This document shows, piece after piece, positions 1 through 6,350 of a DNA stretch of 16,039 bases. Under the pieces are notes generated by a model. That model did not search any database, was not told the DNA's origin, and worked only from the letters and a program-made list of their open reading frames with translations. Made by a program: the position numbers and the translations under genes. Every line of letters begins with the position of its first letter. Position 1 is the stretch's first letter. This DNA is from Bacteroidota bacterium (GTDB lineage Bacteria; Bacteroidota; Ignavibacteria; UBA10030): positions 29,215 to 45,253 of the forward strand of contig DOWV01000008.1 of assembly GCA_003519375.1 (NCBI GenBank), read 5' to 3'.

Positions 1-1125
1 ACCGCCCCGCGCGCGCCGGAGAAGATCCTTCGCCCTCTGAAGGGCTGCTGCGGTGTCCGGACCTGCAGGCGCATTGACCAGGATGTGGCTTGCTTTGACA
101 AACTCGGATGACCCCTTGCGCTCGTCGAGAATCTTGACGAGGTGATAACCGGCAAAGTCAGCCACCGGGCCCACAATGTCTCCCTTCCGTGCACCGAACA
201 CAGCGCTTTCGAGCTGGCGGCTCAATTCGCCATGCTTCACGAAGGAGGAATCGTTCACGGGTGATTCGGAATACGTTTTCGCAAGCTCGACGAAATCGGA
301 GCCGGCCTTCGACTGATCGAGAACATGGCTCATCTCACTCAGAACAGTTGCCGTGTCATCTGCCGACGGAGCGAGACTATAGAACACATATTTGAGTTTT
401 CGGGCGGCGCGGACCTTGAATTCTTCCTGGTTCGCATTGTAATATTTGCGCATATCCTCATCGCTGATCTGGACGGCGGAATCCGGCACCAGCACGTTCG
501 GATCGAACAACACATATTCTGCGTCCATCGTGACCGATTTGTCCTCGAAACGCTGACGGACTTCGCCGTCACCCACGCGGGTGGCAGCAAACAATAAGCT
601 CTGTAATTTTTCGATTCTGCGCTGGCGGCGAACCTGATCTTCGACCTGAATAACCGCATCACGGTTCTGCGGATTCATGATCGCCTGCTCGTAGGCGGCA
701 CGGTTGAATTGGCCGATCGAATCTCTGAACTGGCCGGCCACCATCTCGGGCGGAGTGTTCCCGAGGAGAATGTCCCGCACTTCTTCATCGGTAACGACGA
801 TGCCGAGGCGGCCCAACTCATGGTCCACCAAAATCTGTTGCACGAGCATGTTCCACACCTGCGTGCGAAGTTGCCGGTCGGTCTCTTCGTCGGCTTCTGC
901 GCCCGACTGCTTGCGGTACGCATCAGTCTGTTGTTTGAGCAGAGCGCTGAATTCACCGTAGCTGATTTTCGTGCCGTCGACTTTGCCGATATAGTCCTTG
1001 CCGGACCTACCCTTGCGGTCGGTAATGTCCATTCCCCAGTCGAGGACGATGTAGACGATAAAGAAAACGGCGAAGACCGCGAACGCCTTGGTTAGATTGT
1101 TCCGGATTTGCGTCATCAACGGCAT
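1..1125 (-). CDS. PpiD/SurA-like membrane-anchored peptidyl-prolyl cis-trans isomerase (C-terminus cut by window edge)
   Basis: Periplasmic folding factor tethered to the inner membrane; the family isomerises X-Pro bonds and chaperones proteins leaving the Sec translocon. The frame is open for exactly 375 codons and runs off the left edge, so the protein is partial. Seen: a short cytoplasmic N-terminus, one membrane segment at about residues 15-29 (AFAVFAVFFIVYIVL), then a SurA_N/PpiD N-terminal region (about 45-180) rich in charged helices and beginning IGKVDGTKISYGEF. A first parvulin-like domain spans about 235-335 (YSESPVNDSSFVKHGEL, FGARKGDIVGPV, GYHLVKILDERKG). The start of a second parvulin-like domain follows (VKASHILVNAP, from about 343). 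The ATG at 1125 has AGGAG 11 bases upstream; an in-frame ATG at 1116 is the alternative. It is divergent from secD, which fits a role at the translocon exit. PpiD is the nearest architecture; SurA lacks the membrane anchor. Strong for the family, moderate for the PpiD name. Confidence 0.88.
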   Translation of the reverse strand, partial: MPLMTQIRNNLTKAFAVFAVFFIVYIVLDWGMDITDRKGRSGKDYIGKVDGTKISYGEFSALLKQQTDAYRKQSGAEADEETDRQLRTQVWNMLVQQILVDHELGRLGIVVTDEEVRDILLGNTPPEMVAGQFRDSIGQFNRAAYEQAIMNPQNRDAVIQVEDQVRRQRRIEKLQSLLFAATRVGDGEVRQRFEDKSVTMDAEYVLFDPNVLVPDSAVQISDEDMRKYYNANQEEFKVRAARKLKYVFYSLAPSADDTATVLSEMSHVLDQSKAGSDFVELAKTYSESPVNDSSFVKHGELSRQLESAVFGARKGDIVGPVADFAGYHLVKILDERKGSSEFVKASHILVNAPAGPDTAAALQRAKDLLRRARGG

Positions 1126-1175
1126 AACAAGTACATCTCCTAAAAAAATGCGGAAGAGTTTAGACAGGGATGTTC

Positions 1176-1204
1176 AATATAGCCGTGAAACGGTTGAAAA
1201 GCAA
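1176..1204 (-). promoter_or_regulatory. Candidate sigma70-like promoter for the PpiD-like gene
   Basis: Read on the minus strand, TTGCTT (1204-1199) is followed by a 17-base spacer and TATATT (1181-1176). The -10 is good and the -35 matches only the TTG half. Transcription would begin near 1169, leaving a leader of about 45 bases before the ATG at 1125. The spacer holds a small inverted repeat, CCGT-GAA-ACGG, which could be an operator or chance. This is pattern matching only. Confidence 0.4.
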
Positions 1205-1215
1205 CGATTTTCTTA

Positions 1216-1244
1216 TTGACTTTGCAGGCACATTGGTTTATATT
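1216..1244 (+). promoter_or_regulatory. Candidate sigma70-like promoter for secD-secF
   Basis: TTGACT at 1216-1221, a 17-base spacer, then TATATT at 1239-1244. This matches the general sigma70 consensus closely (5 of 6 at both hexamers). Transcription would begin near 1251, giving a leader of about 100 bases before the GTG of secD. It lies back to back with the leftward promoter, so the two genes may be co-regulated. The Bacteroidota-type -7 element TAnnTTTG is not exactly matched. Confidence 0.5.
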
Positions 1245-1354
1245 TTGATTCGCTTCTCAAACATTTTTCCTCCAGTTTGCATCGACGTGAGTTCCTTTTC
1301 TACCCGCTCGCTGCCTGAGAGTATTGTCAGTCGTTATTGTCCGGAGAACGTTTT

Positions 1355-3229
1355 GTGAAAAACCAATTATCAAAGATCTTTTTGATACTTGCGGCTGTCG
1401 TTGTGTCATTGATATTCCTCTACCCGACGTACCAGGATTATCAATACCGCAAGAAGCTTTCCTCCCTTTCAGGTCAAGACAGCATTACCTATCTGGAGCA
1501 GAATCAGGAAGACATCCTCAACGCAAAGCTGAAACGCCTCAAGCTCGGCCTTGATCTTCAGGGCGGCATGCGCGTCGTGCTCGAAGTTGATGTGCTTCAG
1601 CTTGTCAATGACATCGCGAAGAACAAGGATGATAATTTTGCTGCCATCCTCAAAGAGGTTCGCGAACAGTCCGGCAGTAATGACGAATCGGTTATTCCAA
1701 TCTTCGGAAGAAAATTCCAGGAGCGGGGTATTCGTTTGAGCCGCTATTTCGGCAATATCCGGGATGCTGACAATGCGGTCCTGACGTACCTCAACGGCGA
1801 AACAGAAAAGGCCATCGATCGGGCCATCGAAATTGTTCGCAACCGTGTCGACCAATACCGCGTTTCCGAGCCGAATATCCAGAAACAGGGATCACGAAGA
1901 ATCATCGTTGAGCTGCCAGGTGTCAAAGATGAGCGTGAAGTCGAGTCCCTGCTTCAGGGAACAGCCAAACTCGAGTTTCGCTTGTTACGCGACCCGGCTA
2001 TAGCATACCGCGTCATGCAGTCCATTGACGATTTCCTCGCCGGCAAGGTCCCTACAGACACCTCCGACGCATCAAAAACGGCCAAAAAAGAGGAAAAACC
2101 AAAAGATGCCCTCGAAGATCTGCTCGCAGGCAACAAACCAGCGGCAAGCGATACTTCGAAAGAAGCGCAATTCGTACGGGAGCACCCCTTCTTCAGCTAC
2201 GTCAGCCCCGATCAACGGAACACAGGTGAGGGATATGTCCTCGAGAATAACCGCGATCGTGTCATGAGGCTCCTGGCGAGGCCGGACGTCCAGCGCATCC
2301 TGCCGATCGATTTTGAGTTTCTCTGGTCGGCAAAAACAGATCAGTCGCCCGACGGGCAGAAGTTCTATCACCTTTATGCTGTCAAACGCGTTCCGGAACT
2401 GACAGGCGGCGTGGTTGTGGATGCGCGCGCCAATGTCGATCCGGAGGACAACCGTCCGATCGTCAACATGGAGATGAACGCCGAAGGAGCCCGTGAGTGG
2501 GCTCGCATCACAGGAGCGAACGTCAACAAGAGAATCGCCATCGCTCTCGATAACGCGGTCTTCTCTGCCCCAACGGTGATCAACAAGATCATCGGCGGAC
2601 GTTCGCAGATTACCGGTATGGAAAGTCCCAACGAAGCACGGCTCCTCGAGATTGTGCTCCGGGCCGGCGCCCTTCCCGCGCCTGTCTCCATCATCGAGCA
2701 ACGCTCCGTCGGACCGTCGCTGGGTGAGGACTCCATTAGAGCTGGCCTCTGGACCTTGTCTCTCGCGCTCATGATTACCGTCTTCTTCATGATAATCTAT
2801 TATAAGACGGGCGGATTCGTTGCCGACATTGCGCTGGTGTTCAACTTGCTTTTTATCGTCGCTGTGCTCGCCGGATTCCAGGCGACGCTGACGCTTCCGG
2901 GCATCGCAGGCATGATTCTGACAATCGGAATGGCCGTCGACGCGAATGTGCTCATCAACGAGCGTATCCGCGAGGAACTGGAGGGTGGCAAGACTATCCG
3001 CGCGGCAATTGACCTGGGATACTCCAAAGCCTTCAGCGCAATTTTCGACTCCAACGTCACAACGTTTCTCACTGGAATCATTTTGTACCAATTCGGATCG
3101 GGCCCCGTACAGGGATTCGCTTTGACCCTTATGATCGGAATCGTGGCGACGATGTTTAGCGCCATCATTGTTACCCGGGTGGTATTCAACCTGATGACCG
3201 ATCGCAACATCACGCCAAATTTCGGTTAA
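1355..3229 (+). CDS. secD: Protein translocase subunit SecD
   Basis: Inner-membrane RND-family subunit that, with SecF, uses the proton gradient to pull preproteins through SecYEG and complete export. The protein is about 624 residues. Seen: N-terminal membrane segment (about 5-25); the SecD signature LGLDLQGGMRVVLEVD (64-79); the P1 head region with IVRNRVDQYRVSEPNIQ (about 160-176); an acidic/basic low-complexity stretch (about 233-273) not typical of the core; then the C-terminal five-helix domain from SIIEQRSVGPSLGEDSI. GMAVDANVLINERIREE (about 525-541) carries the conserved Asp of helix 4 implicated in proton conduction. I chose the GTG at 1355 because GGAG at 1343-1346 sits 8 bases upstream and the protein then begins directly with K-N-Q before the membrane segment. 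A TTG at 1337 would add six residues without a ribosome site. secF follows after 20 bases. Confidence 0.96.
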   Translation: MKNQLSKIFLILAAVVVSLIFLYPTYQDYQYRKKLSSLSGQDSITYLEQNQEDILNAKLKRLKLGLDLQGGMRVVLEVDVLQLVNDIAKNKDDNFAAILKEVREQSGSNDESVIPIFGRKFQERGIRLSRYFGNIRDADNAVLTYLNGETEKAIDRAIEIVRNRVDQYRVSEPNIQKQGSRRIIVELPGVKDEREVESLLQGTAKLEFRLLRDPAIAYRVMQSIDDFLAGKVPTDTSDASKTAKKEEKPKDALEDLLAGNKPAASDTSKEAQFVREHPFFSYVSPDQRNTGEGYVLENNRDRVMRLLARPDVQRILPIDFEFLWSAKTDQSPDGQKFYHLYAVKRVPELTGGVVVDARANVDPEDNRPIVNMEMNAEGAREWARITGANVNKRIAIALDNAVFSAPTVINKIIGGRSQITGMESPNEARLLEIVLRAGALPAPVSIIEQRSVGPSLGEDSIRAGLWTLSLALMITVFFMIIYYKTGGFVADIALVFNLLFIVAVLAGFQATLTLPGIAGMILTIGMAVDANVLINERIREELEGGKTIRAAIDLGYSKAFSAIFDSNVTTFLTGIILYQFGSGPVQGFALTLMIGIVATMFSAIIVTRVVFNLMTDRNITPNFG

Positions 3230-3249
3230 CCAATTTTTTGAGGCAATGA

Positions 3250-4164
3250 ATGCGTTTCTTTAAGAAGACAAATATTGATTTTCTCAAGCCGCGCCGCTGG
3301 GCGTATTTGGGTTCCTCGCTGCTCATTACTGCCGGCATCGTGTCCATGATCGTGAAAGGTATCGATTTCGGAATCGATTTCCGCGGTGGGACAGAACTCG
3401 TTCTCAAGTTCGAGCACCCGGTTGAAATCGGACAGTTACGCACGGCCCTGAGTACCGTTGGTCTGGGCCAAAGCCAGATCAAAACCTTCGGGAGCGACGA
3501 GAGCATCCTGATCCGCACTGCAGAATCGGGTAGCGGGACCTCCGTCGGAAGTGCGATCAAGAATGCCGTTCAGACCGCACTCCCGGATGCGAAGTTCACC
3601 GTGCTCAAAGAGGACAAGGTTGGACCTAAAATCGGCGCAGAACTCCGCCGGGATGCATTGTATGCCGCCATTGCATCGTTGATCGCCATCCTGGGGTACA
3701 TTGCCATCCGCTTCAAGTTCATCTATGGCGCGGGGGCTGTTGTCGCTGTGTTTCACGACGTGCTCACCACGCTTAGCTTCATGTCTTTGCTGAACGGGGT
3801 CATTCCCGGATTGAACCTCGAAATCTCTCTGGAAGTCGTCGCCGCCCTCCTCACCCTTGTGGGTGTCTCAGTAAACGACACGGTGGTCGTTTTCGACCGC
3901 ATCCGCGAGAATCTGAAGGTCCACCGCACCATGTCGATCGGCGAGGTGATCAACAGGAGCCAGAACGACATGCTCGGCCGGACGATTATCACGAACGGCA
4001 CTATTTTCATTGTGCTTCTCGTCCTTCTGCTTGGAGGCGGTGAAGTGACACGGGGATTTGCCTTCGCGATGACGATAGGCACAATTACGGGAAGCTACTC
4101 GACGATCTATATCGCCAGCGCCATCGTTATGGACTGGAGCATACGAAAGCAGAAGACGGCTTGA
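3250..4164 (+). CDS. secF: Protein translocase subunit SecF
   Basis: Partner of SecD in the proton-driven SecDF export motor. At 304 residues it is the usual length. Seen: N-terminal membrane segment (about 17-36), the family signature GIDFGIDFRGGTEL (37-50), a small periplasmic P4-like domain (about 50-130), and five C-terminal membrane helices. The helix-4 motif GVSVNDTVVVFDRIREN (205-221) includes Asp210 and Arg217, matching the conserved Asp/Arg pair needed for proton movement. GAGG at 3240-3243 lies 6 bases before the ATG. The short gap to secD and absence of a terminator indicate one transcript. Having secD and secF as two genes differs from the fused secDF common in many Bacteroidia and is consistent with a Chlorobi/Ignavibacteria-like host (inference). 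Confidence 0.96.
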   Translation: MRFFKKTNIDFLKPRRWAYLGSSLLITAGIVSMIVKGIDFGIDFRGGTELVLKFEHPVEIGQLRTALSTVGLGQSQIKTFGSDESILIRTAESGSGTSVGSAIKNAVQTALPDAKFTVLKEDKVGPKIGAELRRDALYAAIASLIAILGYIAIRFKFIYGAGAVVAVFHDVLTTLSFMSLLNGVIPGLNLEISLEVVAALLTLVGVSVNDTVVVFDRIRENLKVHRTMSIGEVINRSQNDMLGRTIITNGTIFIVLLVLLLGGGEVTRGFAFAMTIGTITGSYSTIYIASAIVMDWSIRKQKTA

Positions 4165-4229
4165 ATTGAGAAAACTCTGACGTTCGAAAAACGACTTTTG
4201 GCCCTGGTTAACAACGGAAGGACTCTCGA

Positions 4230-4568
4230 ATGAAACTGAAAATCAAGGAACTCAAAGGAATCATTCTTATCGAGTTGAAGGGCAATGTGATGGGTGGACC
4301 CGACGCTTCTTCGTTGAACGAAGAACTGCATAAGTTGATCGATGCAGGCAAGAACAAAGTTGTCGTGGACCTTGGTGAGGTGAAATTTATGAACAGTTCG
4401 GGCCTCGGAATGCTCATAGGCGCCCTGACGACCGTCCGGAACGCCGGTGGCAACCTCAAGCTCGCACGCGCGTCTGAGAAAATAGAACAGCTGCTTGTTG
4501 TCACGAAGCTCGTCACTGTCTTCGAACACTTCGATGCAGTCGACGAGGCGCTGGCGTCATTCAAATAA
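4230..4568 (+). CDS. STAS-domain protein, anti-sigma-factor antagonist type (SpoIIAA/RsbV-like)
   Basis: Small single-domain cytosolic switch protein. Family members bind a serine-kinase anti-sigma factor and release its partner, and are inactivated by phosphorylation of one serine. The 112 residues cover a complete STAS domain: IILIELKGNVMG (11-22), helix 1 (about 26-40), KVVVDLGEVKFMNSSGLGML (43-62) and the C-terminal strand/helix region. Ser56-Ser57 in MNSSGLG correspond to the phosphorylated region; Ser57 aligns best with SpoIIAA Ser58, and the usual preceding Asp is Asn. AAGGA at 4218-4222 is 7 bases before the ATG. It lies 65 bases after secF, probably on the same transcript, and a terminator-like hairpin follows. 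No RsbW-like kinase or PP2C phosphatase is visible nearby, so the partner is unknown. Family assignment is strong; target is not known. Confidence 0.92.
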   Translation: MKLKIKELKGIILIELKGNVMGGPDASSLNEELHKLIDAGKNKVVVDLGEVKFMNSSGLGMLIGALTTVRNAGGNLKLARASEKIEQLLVVTKLVTVFEHFDAVDEALASFK

Positions 4569-4578
4569 TGTCATCGCG

Positions 4579-5535
4579 ATGATCGAAATCATCAGAGAGC
4601 GAATCACACGATTCGCTCTTTTCATTTCCGGCTTCATTGCCGCACGTATACCCGGCATCGTCTTGTGCCTGCTGCTCGGGGCACTCTCCTGCCGCCAGGC
4701 CGACAAACCTCCCGCTCCGCCTGCTCGTACCGCTACGGACGATCTGGGACATGTCCTGAGGATTCAAACCGCCCCGCAACGGATCGTCTCCCTGGCTCCA
4801 AACATCACCGAAATTCTTTTCGCCCTCGGTCTTGACTCCGCCGTGGCCGGCGTGACGGACTACTGCGACTACCCGGCAGCCGCCAGAAACAAACCGCGCA
4901 TCGGCGGGATGCTGAATCCAAACCTCGAACAGGTTCTTGACCTCCGTCCGGACCTCGTCCTCATGTCCGGCTCCGGCAACATGAAATCAGATTACGACAA
5001 GCTCACATCAGCCGGGGTGGCGGTGTTCGTGACGTACCCGCGAACGGTCGATAGCGTTCTTACCTCAATCTCAAACATCGGCGCATTGACGGGAAGGAAA
5101 ACGGAGGCGGATTCGATCGTGAAGGCTCTGCGGGTCCAGAAGGAGGACATTCTCCGAACAGCCCGGGAAGCACCCAGGAAATCCGTTTTGATGCTTCTCT
5201 CGCTCAGTCCTCTCGTTGCTATCGGACCGGGAACATTCTTGAATGAGCTCATCACGCTTGCAAATGCCGACAACATCGCAGGCGACGCCGCCATGGCATA
5301 CCCGGTGTTGAGCCGCGAAGATATTCTGCGACGTCAACCTGATGTCATCATCGTCACAAATGATCTCGTCCGGTCCACGGATGATATTCTCATCGCCTAC
5401 CCGGAATGGAAAGGTTTGAAAGCCATCCGGCAGAAGCGCGTCGCCCTTGTTGACGCCAGCATTATCAGCCGCCCCGGCCCGCGCGTCATCGAGGGTCTCA
5501 AGCTCATCTTTCAGGCTATCCATCCGTCGAAGTAA
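4579..5535 (+). CDS. BtuF/FhuD-like periplasmic substrate-binding lipoprotein (class III, vitamin B12/siderophore type)
   Basis: Binding protein that in this family captures a corrinoid, haem or ferric siderophore and passes it to a BtuCD-type ABC importer. Seen: a hydrophobic leader ending in LLLGALSC, with Cys38 a plausible lipidated residue although Ala at -3 is not ideal. The Peripla_BP_2 fold signature follows: APQRIVSLAPNITEILFALG, then VAGVTDYCDYP, LNPNLEQVLDLRPDLVL, a long linking helix (about 155-185), IGPGTFLNELITLA, and SREDILRRQPDVIIV. Length is about 318 residues from the ATG at 4579, slightly long. That ATG has no clear ribosome site and lies upstream of a perfect 10-bp terminator-like hairpin at 4596-4622, so the true start could be a non-ATG codon further in. 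No permease or ATPase gene is adjacent. Substrate cannot be read from sequence alone. Confidence 0.9.
   Translation: MIEIIRERITRFALFISGFIAARIPGIVLCLLLGALSCRQADKPPAPPARTATDDLGHVLRIQTAPQRIVSLAPNITEILFALGLDSAVAGVTDYCDYPAAARNKPRIGGMLNPNLEQVLDLRPDLVLMSGSGNMKSDYDKLTSAGVAVFVTYPRTVDSVLTSISNIGALTGRKTEADSIVKALRVQKEDILRTAREAPRKSVLMLLSLSPLVAIGPGTFLNELITLANADNIAGDAAMAYPVLSREDILRRQPDVIIVTNDLVRSTDDILIAYPEWKGLKAIRQKRVALVDASIISRPGPRVIEGLKLIFQAIHPSK
4596..4622 (+). terminator. Intrinsic terminator-like hairpin after the STAS gene, inside the BtuF-like leader
   Basis: AGAGCGAATC (4596-4605) and GATTCGCTCT (4610-4619) form a perfect 10-bp stem with an ACAC loop, running into TTTT (4619-4622). It lies 28 bases past the STAS stop codon, where a terminator for the secD-secF-STAS transcript would be expected. 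It also overlaps the first codons of the BtuF-like reading frame as called from its only good ATG. The U-run is short, so it may be partial or act as an attenuator. Confidence 0.55.
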
Positions 5536-5633
5536 TCATCCCAATCGTTCCTTGCTTTTCTTGGACGATGTGAATACATTCAACCGGTCGGTTCTCCTTT
5601 TTTCCTGAATCACAATCAGATACAGCACCGTCT

Positions 5634-6272
5634 ATGGCAGATTCCAAGAAAACCCTGTTTGTCGCCGTCGCCGGCAACATAGGCGCCGGGAAGTCTTCCC
5701 TCACCAGGCTCCTTGCCGAACGCTTCCAGTGGAAACCGTATTTTGAATCGGTCGATGACAATCCGTACCTCCCCGATTTCTACGCCAACATGGAACGCTG
5801 GTCATTCCACCTTCAAATCTACTTTCTGGCCAATCGCTTCAAGCATCACAAACGGATGACCGAGTCGGGAGAGCCGGTTATTCAGGACCGCTCTATCTAC
5901 GAGGACGCGGAGATCTTTGCCCGCAATCTCCACGATATCGGAAAAATGGACGATCGCGACTATACCAACTACGCCTCTCTCTTCGAGGTGATGACAGACT
6001 ATCTCAAATCGCCGGACCTGATGATCTATCTCCGTTCTTCGGTCGACCACCTCGTACAGCAGATTTCGAGGCGTGGGCGCTCGTTCGAGCAGGGCATCCA
6101 GAGGGAGTATCTCGAACAACTCAATCAGCACTACGAAAGCTGGATCTCGAACTATCGCCGCGGACCTTTGCTGATCATCGAGAGTGACGATCTCGATTTT
6201 GTAAACAGGACATCAGACCTTCAGGACATTGCCCGGCGCGTTCAGCAAAAACTGGAACCCGTGCGCCCCTGA
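5634..6272 (+). CDS. Deoxynucleoside kinase (dGK/dAK-type, dNK family)
   Basis: Cytosolic salvage enzyme transferring the ATP gamma-phosphate to the 5' hydroxyl of a deoxynucleoside (deoxyguanosine, deoxyadenosine or deoxycytidine in bacterial members). The 212-residue length is normal. Seen: P-loop GNIGAGKSS (14-22); Glu38 in YFESVDDNPYLPDFY, the likely catalytic base region; substrate-pocket segment MERWSFHLQIYFL (53-65); the QDRSIYED motif (84-91), equivalent to the DRS/ERS motif of the family; and a lid-like RRGRSFEQGI (146-155) with the arginines expected over the phosphates. No good ribosome site precedes the ATG; one follows the BtuF-like gene by 98 bases, so it may be co-transcribed or have its own weak promoter. 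A terminator follows immediately. Base preference among dG, dA and dC is not resolved. Confidence 0.93.
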   Translation: MADSKKTLFVAVAGNIGAGKSSLTRLLAERFQWKPYFESVDDNPYLPDFYANMERWSFHLQIYFLANRFKHHKRMTESGEPVIQDRSIYEDAEIFARNLHDIGKMDDRDYTNYASLFEVMTDYLKSPDLMIYLRSSVDHLVQQISRRGRSFEQGIQREYLEQLNQHYESWISNYRRGPLLIIESDDLDFVNRTSDLQDIARRVQQKLEPVRP

Positions 6273-6290
6273 ACGTGAAGCAGAGAAAGC

Positions 6291-6329
6291 AAAAGGCATC
6301 CTGCACTTCTCGTGAGGATGCCTTTTTTT
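6291..6329. terminator. Bidirectional intrinsic terminator between convergent dNK and ctp genes
   Basis: AGGCATCCT (6294-6302) pairs perfectly with AGGATGCCT (6315-6323) across a 12-base loop. Flanking A4 (6291-6294) and T7 (6323-6329) extend the stem and supply a U-run in both directions. It sits 18 bases after the kinase stop and 21 bases beyond the protease stop on the other strand, exactly as expected for convergent genes. Confidence 0.85.
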
Positions 6330-6350
6330 GTTCTCCGAAACGCGCTGGTT

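Noticed and set aside
1170..1358. 62-codon rightward frame starting at ATG 1170 upstream of secD
   Set aside because: The probable secD promoter lies inside it and its start has no usable ribosome site. Only its tail is kept, as a low-interest leader frame.
2072..3091. Long leftward open frame of 339 codons opposite secD
   Set aside because: Fully antisense to a certain gene, composition rich in Asp, His and Arg with no domain, and explained by codon bias in secD.
5568..5603. AACC-GGTC-GGTT followed by T6 between the BtuF-like gene and the deoxynucleoside kinase
   Set aside because: The stem is only 4 bp and separated from the T-run, too weak to call a terminator.
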